From Pseudomonas japonica (GTDB taxonomy: Bacteria; Pseudomonadota; Gammaproteobacteria; Pseudomonadales; Pseudomonadaceae), in contig NZ_JAAMQU010000007.1 in NCBI RefSeq assembly GCF_013522925.1, positions 248,001 to 312,000 on the forward strand: a stretch of 64,000 bases of DNA, in the 5' to 3' direction. Positions 8,308-18,352 of this stretch are shown in pieces. The position numbers were made by a program, and so were the translations under genes. Below the pieces are notes generated by a model. The model saw only the letters and a list, made by a program, of their open reading frames with translations. It was not told the DNA's origin and ran no database searches. Within the stretch, counting starts at the first letter, position 1. Each line of letters starts with the position of its first letter.

Positions 8308-10203
8308 TTAATCCTGGGGTTCGTAGTACCGGGGATACCTTTCTAAGGAGAAGCCCCCCTCAAAAGCGGCACCGGTATTACTGGCCAAATGAATCACTGC
8401 ATCAACAGCCCCGCGAAGCGCAGGCTCGGTCCAACCGGCATCCGCGCTATAGCCCTCCCCTGCGAAATAAAGATGTGCTTTGCCAGAATGGTTGCGGTTG
8501 AAGGCCATTAGCCGTATGACATCGCCATAGGTTCCGGGGCGGTACAGTCTTGCGCACCCATGTGAACTAGGATCGTTCAGCCATCGCTGCACGCGCGCTT
8601 TGGATACATCCACATAGGGGGACACTGGTTTTCCGATGTTTGTACACCTAATAAGGATTCGGTCCAGCTCGGCTAAACATCGCTCGACCAGATCCACATC
8701 ACTGAATGCCATCAGCTTATTAGCGTCGTCTTCCCATGTGTAGCTAAGCAGCAGACAATCGGTTTCATACCCAGGCCCGTACTGGTAGGCGTAAACATCA
8801 TGAATAAAGCTGTCCGTCACCATGATCTGCGGAATGGCCTGCCCCTCTGTCAAGAAGGATTTGTCGAGCGGCAAATACACTTTACAACTGCTTTCCCAAT
8901 GCGCTTGCTTACAAGCGTCGATGAATTCGAACGGAAGAACGTCGGCGTCGAAACCTTCCACCCGCACCTGCGTTTCCAAAACCCAGGACGGAATGGTTAC
9001 AACGACTTCGTCGAACTCTAGTGAGGTGCTACCGTCCGGCATCTCCATTGCCACCTCGACCGAGCCTTGGAGCTGGCGACGGATGCCGGTTACGCTTGTA
9101 CACATATAAAGGCCGTCGGGCCTGGTTTTGAGATGCTGGTAAAGCGATTCGTTTTTTTCAGGAATGGGTAGGTACATCATGGCGTCATCTAGCGCCGCTA
9201 TACCCAGCCATGCTGGAGGATCAAAAGCCATTCCTCGCGAGTCGGCTGGATGTACTGAATCAGGTGGAGCAGGTAGCGGGTGTTCACTTGAATCCACGCG
9301 GCCATGTACCAACTGAAGATTGCTGCTGAACCCAAAAATCGCCGTACGGATCGGGTACAGACAACACACGTCGTAGAAAGCCCCCCAGCTACCGTCTCCG
9401 ATGCCGATTGAATAGAAGATTCTGGACTCTTCTCGACTCATGCCTAAACCACCAAAATCAGCCGGGATAGTCCCCTTTTCAGGCGTCGGATCAAGTAACA
9501 CCAGTTCACGAAAAGAAAGGGAAGCGTAACGATCAACCATTGCTGCCCAAAAGCTTTCCCACTTCGAAGTACCGAAGTACCGAGCAACGACGTTGCAGAT
9601 CCGCTTGGCAAAGCGAAGCCACTTTTCATGGACCCTATACAAGGTATCCGTAGGCGGCGGTACATCTCCCGTCGGGTTGTCCCAGAGCAGCATCTTCGGA
9701 ACAGATCCCTCAAGGCAGCCATCACGCAGGTAGATTCCGGTCTGTGTTACCCATGGTGTCCCAGGGTTAGGGAAGTTTGAAGACTTCAGGTCAAAAAGAC
9801 CGGCGTAATAAGCCATGAGCGATCGCCCGTCCTTCACCGGTTCACCAGTTAAATTAAAGAAGGGCATACGCATAGCCCCCATCTCGAATGGCGAGCCGCC
9901 GTCTTTATCAACGAGGGTCAAATGGCGTCCGCCCAAGCGGGTGGATTGTTCAATCAGGGTGACACGTTCGAACCCCATCCGAACCAACTCACGCGCAGCA
10001 CAAAGTCCTGCTATTCCGCCGCCAATAATTGCTATGCGTCGCTGAAGGTCAGCAGCCGTCCCAATCCCCCCGGGCTGCTCCAATAACCTACGGTAGTCGA
10101 AACAAAGGTCTGGGGGATTTGGATAGCGGGCGGCCCAGGAGTCTGGCTCAGGCGCGTGCCCTCCAAGATGTGCGGGGTGATCGAAGCTTGAACCAATAGT
10201 CAT
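8308..10203 (-). CDS. Flavin monoamine oxidase, tryptophan/lysine 2-monooxygenase type
   Basis: A 631-residue FAD enzyme. The dinucleotide-binding motif IAIIGGGIAGLCAAREL is at residues 57-73, LGGRH follows at 90, and MGAMRMP as in amino-acid oxidases and monooxygenases. LLLSYTWEDDANKL near residue 530 closely matches the bacterial tryptophan 2-monooxygenase IaaM, and FAGEGYSADAGWTEPALRGA is the C-terminal FAD-binding block. Enzymes of this group oxidise an L-amino acid either to a 2-oxo acid or, as monooxygenases, to the amide one carbon shorter. A nitrilase-type amidase follows, as in the lysine monooxygenase/aminovaleramidase pair DavBA, which favours the monooxygenase reading. The start ATG has AAGGAG 8 bases upstream; an upstream in-frame ATG lacks a ribosome site. 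The amino-acid substrate is not determined. Confidence 0.82.
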   Translation of the reverse strand: MTIGSSFDHPAHLGGHAPEPDSWAARYPNPPDLCFDYRRLLEQPGGIGTAADLQRRIAIIGGGIAGLCAARELVRMGFERVTLIEQSTRLGGRHLTLVDKDGGSPFEMGAMRMPFFNLTGEPVKDGRSLMAYYAGLFDLKSSNFPNPGTPWVTQTGIYLRDGCLEGSVPKMLLWDNPTGDVPPPTDTLYRVHEKWLRFAKRICNVVARYFGTSKWESFWAAMVDRYASLSFRELVLLDPTPEKGTIPADFGGLGMSREESRIFYSIGIGDGSWGAFYDVCCLYPIRTAIFGFSSNLQLVHGRVDSSEHPLPAPPDSVHPADSRGMAFDPPAWLGIAALDDAMMYLPIPEKNESLYQHLKTRPDGLYMCTSVTGIRRQLQGSVEVAMEMPDGSTSLEFDEVVVTIPSWVLETQVRVEGFDADVLPFEFIDACKQAHWESSCKVYLPLDKSFLTEGQAIPQIMVTDSFIHDVYAYQYGPGYETDCLLLSYTWEDDANKLMAFSDVDLVERCLAELDRILIRCTNIGKPVSPYVDVSKARVQRWLNDPSSHGCARLYRPGTYGDVIRLMAFNRNHSGKAHLYFAGEGYSADAGWTEPALRGAVDAVIHLASNTGAAFEGGFSLERYPRYYEPQD

Positions 10204-10498
10204 GGATGCTCTCCTTGCAATCAGCGTGTCGTGAGCGCGTTTGTACGGCTTATTGGTCATGCGCAAACGGTATATAGGTACACCGTCTCGCTGATCATCT
10301 TTTCGCGAGCTTCACCAGGCTGATCGCCCCCAGCCGCTTCCCACGCGGGTAACTCCCTCTTAAATTCCTGGATCTTTCCCTGATCCGGTGTAGAGAGGAA
10401 AACTCCTGTAGGACATTTCCCAAACACCTCTGGCGCCCTGTCCCCTCCCCGGCGCCGATGGTAAAAAAACGTTCCTTTTCTTCAGCAGGCAGTGGCCC

Positions 10499-11218
10499 AT
10501 GTTGTTACCGCAGGTCAGAGCGATCCTTGGCTTTCTCAATACATGCAGGGCTCATCGCCCCTACCCGCAACGGCCGTTCGTGGCCTTGCTCGAGCGCATC
10601 GCGAAAGGGTGCCTGCGGGCGGGCATCGCGATATTCCTGATCACTCTGGCCATCGCCGCATGGGCCTGGCTGGGGCAGCCGCTGGGCGGCGTGCTGCGGT
10701 TCATTGGCGTGTTCACCGGGCTGACCAGCATGGTGCTGATACTGTTGGCGTTGTGCTTCCCCATAGTGGCTGCGGCCGTATCGCTACGGTTCTGGCGTAG
10801 CGATACGCTGGTCCAGATGCTCAGCGACTTCGACATCCAGGCCAAATACGTTCAGACCTTGCTGGGCCACACCACCCCCCAACTGGAGCAGGCACAGCTG
10901 CTGCTGGCCCAGAAGATCGCCCGGCTCGAACGCCGTGCAGCCATCGTTGTCGGCGAAAAGGTAGCGGTGTTCACCCTCATCGCCACAGGCTTCGCCGCCC
11001 TGCAGGCGTTGGGCGGGTTCGACTTCATACGCGCGGCGCTGACCCAGGGGCTGACGCAGTCCCCGCTCATGCTCGGGCTCACGATCGTGTCGGCGCTACT
11101 GGTAGGGCTGGCGGCGGGAAGCCTTGCGCTGCGCCTGCTCACGGACCGCTATCGCTACGAACTGGAGCTGCTCGACCTTGCCTTGCAGGCCCGCACGGCC
11201 AGCGAAGCGCGCTCATGA
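10499..11218 (+). CDS. Hypothetical four-helix membrane protein
   Basis: A 239-residue protein I do not recognise. Hydrophobic segments lie at about 41-59, 68-96, 148-168 and 188-212. The pair of helices on each side is separated by a charged helical stretch (100-146) rich in Gln, Leu and Arg. This suggests an inner-membrane protein with a cytoplasmic helical linker. It is the first gene of a likely plus-strand run with the hydrolase 82 bases downstream. The upstream 295 bases separate it from the divergent amine oxidase and should hold both promoters. Confidence 0.65.
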   Translation: MLLPQVRAILGFLNTCRAHRPYPQRPFVALLERIAKGCLRAGIAIFLITLAIAAWAWLGQPLGGVLRFIGVFTGLTSMVLILLALCFPIVAAAVSLRFWRSDTLVQMLSDFDIQAKYVQTLLGHTTPQLEQAQLLLAQKIARLERRAAIVVGEKVAVFTLIATGFAALQALGGFDFIRAALTQGLTQSPLMLGLTIVSALLVGLAAGSLALRLLTDRYRYELELLDLALQARTASEARS

Positions 11219-11300
11219 CGCCGCCCGCCTGGAGGGTGCAACCCAGGGCGTGTGGAACAGTCCTAACGCCAGCACCTTTGGCTTTTCAAGGCACAGGCAT

Positions 11301-12197
11301 ATGGCATCGACCCCTGCTGGAAAGCGCCGCCGCTGGCTGGCCCTCTCGTTCCTTGCCCTGTGCATCGCGGTAGGCACGCCCTACGGATGCTCACGCCTGG
11401 CCTACAAGGAGCGCGAGCTTATCTTCAACATCGAGCCCGGGCCGGCCAGCTGGTTCAGCGGCGTGCCCAAGGGCATGGTGGAGATGAACATCCCGGTAGC
11501 GGCCGACCTGGCAAGCGACCGCCAATACCTGCACGCGTGGTGGTGGCCGGCGGCAACGCCGGGTGCGCCCGCCGCGCTCTACCTGCACGGCACGCGCTGG
11601 AACCTCACCGCACAGCTGCGCCGCATCGGCCAGCTTCGGGAGATGGGTTTCTCGGTGCTCGCCATTGACTATCGCGGCTTCGGCGAAAGCCCCGGCACGC
11701 TGCCCTCCGAGCGCAGCGTGTATGAAGACGCTCAGGCCGCCTGGAGTCGCCTGGTGACCCTTCAGCCCGACCCGGGCAAACGCTTCATCTATGGCCATTC
11801 ACTCGGCGGTGCAATCGCCGTGGAGCTGGCAGAGCGAATCGGCGAGGGGGAAGCGCCAGCGGCGTCAGGGCTGATCGTGGAATCCACCTTCACCAACATG
11901 GCGGACGCGGCGAAAGCGGTGATCGACACCTCGCTGCCGATTCGCTGGATCCTTTCGGAGAAATTCGATTCGGTCGACAAGATCGCCAACATCGGCATGC
12001 CGGTGCTGATCGTTCACGGCACCGACGACAAATATGTACCGGATCGCTTCAGCCAGGCCCTGTTCGCCGCCGCCGTGGCGCCCAAGCGCTTGCTGCTGGT
12101 TCCAGGCGGCACGCACAACAACAGCATGGGCGTAGGTAGCCGCGAATATGCACTGGCCGTGCGCGAGTTGTTCGGCGTAAGCGCGGCGCGCAACTAA
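11301..12197 (+). CDS. Membrane-anchored alpha/beta hydrolase
   Basis: A 298-residue serine hydrolase. An N-terminal hydrophobic segment (WLALSFLALCIAVGTPYGC) acts as a signal anchor. The Cys at 30 lacks a good lipobox, so lipidation is doubtful. The oxyanion strand YLHGTRW is at 94-100, the nucleophile elbow GHSLGG has S167, the acid is D242 or D243 in HGTDDKYVP, and the histidine is H272 in PGGTHNN. This layout matches the ABHD13/BEM46-like family found in many proteobacteria, whose natural substrates are poorly known. The ATG at 11301 is chosen because the longer frame overlaps the upstream gene. Confidence 0.78.
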   Translation: MASTPAGKRRRWLALSFLALCIAVGTPYGCSRLAYKERELIFNIEPGPASWFSGVPKGMVEMNIPVAADLASDRQYLHAWWWPAATPGAPAALYLHGTRWNLTAQLRRIGQLREMGFSVLAIDYRGFGESPGTLPSERSVYEDAQAAWSRLVTLQPDPGKRFIYGHSLGGAIAVELAERIGEGEAPAASGLIVESTFTNMADAAKAVIDTSLPIRWILSEKFDSVDKIANIGMPVLIVHGTDDKYVPDRFSQALFAAAVAPKRLLLVPGGTHNNSMGVGSREYALAVRELFGVSAARN

Positions 12198-12240
12198 CGC
12201 AACGGGCGGCAGTCAGTAGCTCAACGCCCGGAGCGAACGA

Positions 12241-13122
12241 ATGATGAACGAACCAGACCGCGACGAAATCGACCCAAACCACTCAGAGCATCACAAGAAA
12301 ACCCCCGGCCTTTCGCAGGACGAAAAACAGGAAGTCGACGAAAGCACCCCGCCTCGCCCAGCGGTACTTCACGAGATCATCCGCAGCCAGGGCGACCACG
12401 AACTGGAGCGCAGCGTAGCGGCGCTGTTCTGGTCAGCGCTGGCGGCGGGGCTCACCATGGGCCTGTCGCTGATGGCCATGGGGCTGCTCAACGCGCGGCT
12501 TCCTGACGGCGACCCCAGCCATGTGATCGCCAGCTTCGGCTATTCGGCGGGGTTCCTGGCGGTGATCCTGGCGCGGCAACAATTGTTCACCGAGAACACC
12601 CTTACCGCCGTACTCCCGGTAATGACCCACCCTACCCTGGCCAATGCCGGGCGGCTGTTACGGCTGTGGGGGGTGGTACTGGGCGGCAACCTCATCGGCA
12701 CCTTGCTGGTATCCTGGGTGATGCTACGGCTGCCGATTTTCGATGCAAGCACCGATGCGGCCTTTCTCGACATCGGCCGCAAGGTCATGGAAAACGCGCC
12801 CGGGCAGATGTTCTCCAAAGGGATCATCTCAGGCTGGATGATCGCCACTATGGTGTGGATGATCGCCGCGCTCGACAACGCGCGCATCTGGATCATCGTG
12901 ATGATCACCTACCTCATGGCGCTCGGCGATTTCACCCACATCGTGGTAGGCGCCGCCGAGGTGTCGTACCTGGTGTGGGCGGGCGAACTGCCCTGGAGCG
13001 AGTTCTGGCTAGGCTTCGCCGGCCCGACCCTGGCCGGCAATATCATCGGTGGCAGCTTCATCTTCGCGTTGATCAGCCACGCCCAGATTCGCAGCGACGC
13101 CTCCAGCTCGCCAGGCAAGTGA
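12241..13122 (+). CDS. Formate/nitrite transporter family channel (YfdC-like)
   Basis: A 293-residue protein with a hydrophilic N-terminus of about 55 residues rich in Asp, Glu, His and Lys, then six membrane spans of the FNT fold. ARQQLFTENTLTAVLP and ALGDFTHIVVGAAEV occupy the positions of the conserved pore motifs. FNT proteins are pentameric channels for small monovalent anions. The long acidic N-terminus is typical of the YfdC branch rather than FocA or NirC. It starts 43 bases after the hydrolase. Its TGA directly abuts the stop of the convergent MBL-fold gene (TGATCA), with no intergenic base. Confidence 0.83.
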   Translation: MMNEPDRDEIDPNHSEHHKKTPGLSQDEKQEVDESTPPRPAVLHEIIRSQGDHELERSVAALFWSALAAGLTMGLSLMAMGLLNARLPDGDPSHVIASFGYSAGFLAVILARQQLFTENTLTAVLPVMTHPTLANAGRLLRLWGVVLGGNLIGTLLVSWVMLRLPIFDASTDAAFLDIGRKVMENAPGQMFSKGIISGWMIATMVWMIAALDNARIWIIVMITYLMALGDFTHIVVGAAEVSYLVWAGELPWSEFWLGFAGPTLAGNIIGGSFIFALISHAQIRSDASSSPGK

Positions 13123-14235
13123 TCACGGGCGCTGGGCCGTTGCCGAGCTGGCTTCGGGCGAGCCCACCGGCTCGGCTTCACGCCACCATGGGGTGCCACG
13201 TTGAGGCCGGAGCATGTCGAGACGCTCGCCCAACCGTGGGGTCGCCAATGGCACCCCTGCAGCATCGGCCAGGCGAGTGATACGCTCGAAAGGCTCCTGC
13301 CACGGATGGATCGACAGGTCGAAGGTCCCGTTGTGAATCGGCACCATCCAGCGCCCCCCAACGTCCTGGCACGCCTTGAGGCTTTCTTCCGGCTGCATGT
13401 GCACGTTCGGCCAGGCGACGTTATAGGCACCGGTTTCCACCAGTGCCACATCGAACGGCCCATAGCGCTCACCGATCCGCTTGAAGCCATCGAAATAGCC
13501 TGAGTCGCCACTGAAGAACAGCCGCCATTGCGGGGCTATCACCACCCATGACGCCCACAGCGTCTGGTTGCTGTCGAACAGCCCGCGGCCGGAAAAATGC
13601 TGGGCCGGCGTGGCAGCGAAACGAACGCCCGCCACTTCGGTTTCTTCCCACCAGTCCAGCTGCCGCACCTTGGCCTTTGGCACGCCCCACTCCACCAGCG
13701 TGTCACCTACGCCCAAAGGCGCCAGAAACTGCTCGGTCGTGGCCGCCAACGCCATTACGCTGGCATGGTCCAGATGGTCGTAGTGGTTATGGGACAAGAT
13801 CACCGCCTTGAGCGGCGGCAACTCGGCCAATGCGATCGGCGGTTCGTGGAAGCGTTTCGGCCCGGCCCACTGCACCGGCGAAGCCCGCTCGGAAAACACC
13901 GGGTCGGTGAGGAAAAAATCACCGTGGCTCTTGAACAGCAGGGTGGAGTGACCCAGGCGCCACAGGCTGTTGTCCGGCGCGTCCAGCAGTGCCTGGCGAG
14001 ACAACGGCTGCACGGGCAGCGGCGCGCTTGGGCGGGTTTCGGGCGGCTTGCGCAACAGCAGGTACTTGAACCCGATCCGCACTTTTTTCCACACGCCATC
14101 CCGCGGGAGCACGGTCAGGTTCTGGTATCGGCCGTCCTCCCAGCGTGAGCGCGGCAAGGGGCTATCGTGTTCACTGGCATTCAAGGGAGGCAGGGCCATC
14201 AGTAATAGCGCTCCGGTCACAAGGATTGATTTCAT
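13123..14235 (-). CDS. Secreted MBL-fold metallo-hydrolase (NAPE-PLD-like)
   Basis: A 370-residue protein with a signal peptide (MKSILVTGALLLMALPPLNA) and probable cleavage near residue 20. The metal site HxHxDH is visible as SHNHYDHLDH (H149, H151, D153, H154). FFSGDSGY supplies the later metal ligand Asp, and VPIHNGTFDL the last histidine. The WLGHST-like start WRLGHSTLL and the overall length match the RomA/NAPE-PLD-like group of lactamase-fold hydrolases acting on lipid or phosphodiester substrates. The true substrate is unknown. The ATG is preceded by GGAGG. It would act in the periplasm. Confidence 0.8.
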   Translation of the reverse strand: MKSILVTGALLLMALPPLNASEHDSPLPRSRWEDGRYQNLTVLPRDGVWKKVRIGFKYLLLRKPPETRPSAPLPVQPLSRQALLDAPDNSLWRLGHSTLLFKSHGDFFLTDPVFSERASPVQWAGPKRFHEPPIALAELPPLKAVILSHNHYDHLDHASVMALAATTEQFLAPLGVGDTLVEWGVPKAKVRQLDWWEETEVAGVRFAATPAQHFSGRGLFDSNQTLWASWVVIAPQWRLFFSGDSGYFDGFKRIGERYGPFDVALVETGAYNVAWPNVHMQPEESLKACQDVGGRWMVPIHNGTFDLSIHPWQEPFERITRLADAAGVPLATPRLGERLDMLRPQRGTPWWREAEPVGSPEASSATAQRP

Positions 14236-14499
14236 TCGGCCTCCGGAAGGGGCTGGGCCAAGTTGGGCCGAGCATACAGACCCCGCCTGGCCAGCGCACC
14301 TATGCGGCCCGCAGCCCAAGCCACGCGGCCGGACAGTCGGTCGGTTTTACCGGGAACCTCTATGCGCAGCGCTGCGTCGAGATAACTACGAACCTTGCGC
14401 GCGCAGGCTCACCTCGCCTTCTGTAACAAATGAAGAACGGTCGCTCACATCGGCCAGCTGGTGAGCGCCCACGGCTCTGTAAAAGGAAACGGCCGAAAA

Positions 14500-17091
14500 A
14501 TGGAAACCAACGCGTCCGTGGTCAGCCCTCAGCCTCAGTTCATGCGTACCCGGCGATTTTTGCTGATCGTGGGTGCGATCTTTGCCGTGATCTTTGCCGC
14601 TGCGTTGATAACCCTCTTTACCCTGGCCCGGCGGCTGGATGTCGCCGATGTGCAAGAGAGCCAATTCTTTACTGAAAAAGCCCTTGAATCGCGCCTTGCC
14701 ACCAACATGGCCATGGTGCAGACCAATGCGATCTGGGACACCGCCTACGAACAACTCGCCGCCGGCCCACTGAACCGCGCCTGGGCATTCGATGAGCGCA
14801 ACATGGGCAGCGCGCTGTACACCACCTCCGGTTATGAAGGGGTGTTCGTAATCGACCGGCGCGCCACGCGCTATGCGCTATACAAAGGCCAGCCGAGCGA
14901 AGCCCCGTTCGCCTCGTTCATTGATACACGCCAAGCCGACATCGTGGACGCCGCTCTGGATGCGGCGCCTCGCCGGGAAGGCATCAGCCGATATGTGCTA
15001 CTCAATGGCTGGCCGGCATTACTGGTGGCCGCGGCGATCCAACCTGACAGCCCGAAGGCGGGCCTGGATTTGCGGCAGCTGCCTGTACTGGTGCTCGTTG
15101 ACCAACTGACGCCTGAAAAGCTCGCCTTGCTGGGCGAAAGTTTCGGCCTGAAGAACCTGAGTGTCGATCGCCAACCCGGCAAGCGTGCCAGCATGCAACT
15201 GGACCACACCGGCTTCTACCTGACCTGGGCCCAGGCCGAAGCTGGACGAGAGCTGTTATGGAGTGTGCTGCCGGCGCTGTTGACCATTGGCGTCATCCTC
15301 ACGCTGCTGCTGGCCTACTTCTTTTACTTCGCGATTCGCGCGTCCCGGCACATTGACGAGCACGTTCGAGGCCTGCGTGCCAGTCACCGGGCGCTGGCCG
15401 CCAGCGAGGAACGCTTCCGGGCGGTGGCCGAGGCCGCGTCAGATTGGATCTGGGAGGCCGACAGCCGGGGCCGGCTGACGTACTTGTCTGGCCGCTTCGC
15501 CGAGGTGACCGGCTACGGTGTAGAGGCCTGGATGGGCGTGCCAATCGACCAGTTACTCAGTTGCGAAACCACACCCATCGGGCCATGGCTCGCCTCCTTG
15601 CCTGAACATCCGCACAACCCGCCCAACCTGCGCTGTGCCTACCGGGACAACAATAACGACCGCCGCCATTGCCGCGTATCGGCGCGGCCGATCCTTGAAG
15701 GCGGCCAGGTGCTTGGCTTTCGCGGCACGGCCAACGACATCACGGAGGAAGTGGCCGCCCACGCGCAGATTCAGCACTTGTCCTTGCACGATGCGCTTAC
15801 CGGGTTGCCCAACCGCAACCTGCTGGGGCGTTACCTTGAAGAGGCCCTGGCTACACGCAATGAGGGCCCTCCCCTGACCCTCTTGCTGATCGACCTGGAC
15901 AATTTCAAGCCCATCAACGACAGCCTTGGGCACCCCGCCGGCGACGTGGTGCTACGGGAAATTGCCAAGCGGCTCAAGGCCTGTACCCGGGACCTGGACC
16001 TGGTGGCACGGCTGGGCGGGGATGAGTTTGTGCTGATCCTCTGTGGCCCGGAAAACCGCTTCGAGATCGACCGCTTCTGTCAGCGCCTGGTGGAAAGCCT
16101 TCAGCAACCTGTGGGTTATGGCGAGCACAGCCTGCACGTAGGGGCCAGCCTGGGTATCGCGCAAAGCCGCCTGCAGGGCTACGACAGCCAGGAGCTGATT
16201 CGCTGCGCCGACATCGCCCTCTACGAAGCCAAGGCCGAGGGCAAAAGCACCTGGCGTTACTATTCCGAGCAAATGAGCGAGCAGATCCAGCACCGCCGTC
16301 GTCTGGAAAGCGAGCTTCGCCTGGCGATACGCAACAAAGAGTTCGTACTGCATTATCAACCGCGCTATCAGGTCAACGGCCTGGCGATTGTTTCAGTAGA
16401 AGCCCTGGTGCGCTGGGACCATCCCATCGATGGGCTGATCGGCCCCGATACGTTCATTCCGCTGGCGGAGCAGTCCGAGCTGATCGTACCCTTGGGCCGT
16501 TGGGTGCTGCAGGAGGCCTGTGAAACGGCGTGCAAATGGCCACAGCCCTTGATCGTGTCGGTCAACCTGTCGCCAGCCCAGTTCGCCCGCAGCGATGTAG
16601 TCAAGGATGTCCGGGACACCTTGATCGCCACTGGCTTGCCGGCACAGCGGCTGGAGCTGGAAATCACCGAGAACGTAATGCTCACGGCCATCGATAATGC
16701 GCTGGCCACCATGACGGCCCTCAAGGAGTTGGGGGTGAAACTGAACATGGACGATTTCGGCACGGGCTATTCGTCACTGGGTTACCTGCGGGCTTATCCA
16801 TTCGACAGCATCAAGATCGATCGCCGGTTCATTGCCGCGCTCAATGGCAGCAACGCGGCAGAAGGCGACCGCGCCGTGGTGCGCGCGATCATCAGCCTGG
16901 GCAAGGCCATGGGCATGACCGTAACCGCCGAGGGCGTGGAAACCGAGCAGCAGTTGGACGTACTGACGTCCGACAAATGCCATGAGGTGCAGGGTTATTT
17001 CCTCAGCCGCCCCATCGACAGGCAGGCCTTGGAAACGCTGCTTCAGCGGCAGAGCGAATCTGCCATGCCCGACCGTGCCACTGCCCGCTAA
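14500..17091 (+). CDS. CHASE4-PAS-GGDEF-EAL dual c-di-GMP enzyme
   Basis: An 863-residue membrane protein. TM1 is near 20-42, a periplasmic domain of about 200 residues resembles CHASE4, and TM2 is near 250-278. A PAS domain (about 306-425) is followed by a diguanylate cyclase domain with intact RLGGDEFV near 504 and a phosphodiesterase domain with intact EALVRW near 632. LEITENV, DDFGTGYSSLGYLR and AEGVETEQQ complete the EAL metal and dimer motifs. Both output domains look catalytically competent, so the protein may make or degrade cyclic di-GMP depending on the periplasmic and PAS inputs. ATG 14500 follows AAGGAAA; an in-frame GTG at 14461 is less likely. It heads a run of three signalling genes. 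Confidence 0.92.
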   Translation: METNASVVSPQPQFMRTRRFLLIVGAIFAVIFAAALITLFTLARRLDVADVQESQFFTEKALESRLATNMAMVQTNAIWDTAYEQLAAGPLNRAWAFDERNMGSALYTTSGYEGVFVIDRRATRYALYKGQPSEAPFASFIDTRQADIVDAALDAAPRREGISRYVLLNGWPALLVAAAIQPDSPKAGLDLRQLPVLVLVDQLTPEKLALLGESFGLKNLSVDRQPGKRASMQLDHTGFYLTWAQAEAGRELLWSVLPALLTIGVILTLLLAYFFYFAIRASRHIDEHVRGLRASHRALAASEERFRAVAEAASDWIWEADSRGRLTYLSGRFAEVTGYGVEAWMGVPIDQLLSCETTPIGPWLASLPEHPHNPPNLRCAYRDNNNDRRHCRVSARPILEGGQVLGFRGTANDITEEVAAHAQIQHLSLHDALTGLPNRNLLGRYLEEALATRNEGPPLTLLLIDLDNFKPINDSLGHPAGDVVLREIAKRLKACTRDLDLVARLGGDEFVLILCGPENRFEIDRFCQRLVESLQQPVGYGEHSLHVGASLGIAQSRLQGYDSQELIRCADIALYEAKAEGKSTWRYYSEQMSEQIQHRRRLESELRLAIRNKEFVLHYQPRYQVNGLAIVSVEALVRWDHPIDGLIGPDTFIPLAEQSELIVPLGRWVLQEACETACKWPQPLIVSVNLSPAQFARSDVVKDVRDTLIATGLPAQRLELEITENVMLTAIDNALATMTALKELGVKLNMDDFGTGYSSLGYLRAYPFDSIKIDRRFIAALNGSNAAEGDRAVVRAIISLGKAMGMTVTAEGVETEQQLDVLTSDKCHEVQGYFLSRPIDRQALETLLQRQSESAMPDRATAR

Positions 17092-17170
17092 GTGCCATTG
17101 AACCGGCGCTGCTTACAAACCCTGGCGGCATGGTTACACTGAGCCATCGAACGTTTTTGAGCAGTGGCCC

Positions 17171-18352
17171 ATGGCGACCAGCATCAATGAAGATGTCGCC
17201 CTGATCGGGCGCATACAGGCGGTACCGGCAATGCTTCGTGTGGTGTGCGAAACCACAGGCCTGCGTTTCGCCGTCGTGGCCCGCGTCACGGATACCCATT
17301 GGACGGCCTGTGCCGTGGATGATCGGCTTGGCTTCGGGCTGGCCCCGGGCGACGAGTTGCCACTCGATACCACGCTGTGCGATGAGATCCGCGGTAGCCA
17401 CCGCACCATCGTGATCGACCATGCCAGTGCCGATCCGGATTTCTGTGACCACCACACGCCGCGCCTGTATCGCTTCGAAAGCTACGTATCCGTGCCCATG
17501 TTCCTGCCGAACGGCTCGCTGTTCGGCACCATCTGCGCGTTCGATCCCCTGCCGGTTGCGCTTCGCCAAAGCACCGCCCCGGCCATGATCGAATCCTTCG
17601 CCAGGCTGCTGACCGTGATGATCGAGGCCGAGGGGCACCAACGGCGTACCGAGCGAGCCCTGTCGGACGAGCAGGAAACCGCCGAGTTGCGTGATCAGTT
17701 CATCGCAGTGCTGGGGCACGACTTGCGCAACCCTCTGTTCGCGATCAACGCGGGTACCGAGCTGTTGCTGCGGCGGGCACCAGATGACCGCGCCCGTAAT
17801 ATCATCGAACACATCAGGTCCAGTGGGCAGCGGGCCGCGCGCCTCGTGGAGGACGTGCTGGACTTCGCCCGGGCACGCCTGGGCGGCGGCATTACCGTAA
17901 AGCTTGAGCCGTGCCCGGACCTTGCCGATGCGCTCCGTCAGGTAGTGACCGAGCTTCAAGGCGTTCATCCCCAGCACGTGGTACAGCTGGAAATCGGCGC
18001 GGTGGATGGCGTTTATTGTGACCGGGAGCGCGTTACCCAGTTGGTATCCAACTTGGTGAGCAATGCGTTGCTCCACGGCGCGCAGAACGAGCCGGTGACG
18101 GTCACCGCGACCCGCGACGAGCAAGGCCTGCGCATCAGCGTTCACAACATGGGCGTGCCGATGGACAGCCAGGTGCTGGCGCAGTTGTTCCGGCCGTTTT
18201 CCCGCAGGGGCAGCAACCGCCCCGGTAATGGCCTGGGCCTGGGCCTGTACATCGCTTACCAGATCGCCGTCGCACATGGCGGCACGCTCCAGGCAACCTC
18301 CAGCGCCGAGCAGGGCACCTTGTTCACCTTCAACCTGCCCACCCCCGCCTGA
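17171..18352 (+). CDS. Soluble GAF-domain sensor histidine kinase
   Basis: A 393-residue protein without membrane segments. The N-terminal GAF domain (about 10-150) contains the ESYVSVPMFLPNG and FGTICAFD blocks typical of the fold. A HisKA domain with phospho-acceptor His in GHDLRNP near residue 183 follows, then a HATPase_c domain with N box LVSNALLHG near 295 and G box GNGLGLGLY near 352. It should autophosphorylate in response to an intracellular signal. No receiver domain is fused and no response regulator is adjacent, so its partner is elsewhere. It lies 79 bases after the c-di-GMP enzyme and 102 before the PAS-MCP, on the same strand. Confidence 0.9.
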   Translation: MATSINEDVALIGRIQAVPAMLRVVCETTGLRFAVVARVTDTHWTACAVDDRLGFGLAPGDELPLDTTLCDEIRGSHRTIVIDHASADPDFCDHHTPRLYRFESYVSVPMFLPNGSLFGTICAFDPLPVALRQSTAPAMIESFARLLTVMIEAEGHQRRTERALSDEQETAELRDQFIAVLGHDLRNPLFAINAGTELLLRRAPDDRARNIIEHIRSSGQRAARLVEDVLDFARARLGGGITVKLEPCPDLADALRQVVTELQGVHPQHVVQLEIGAVDGVYCDRERVTQLVSNLVSNALLHGAQNEPVTVTATRDEQGLRISVHNMGVPMDSQVLAQLFRPFSRRGSNRPGNGLGLGLYIAYQIAVAHGGTLQATSSAEQGTLFTFNLPTPA

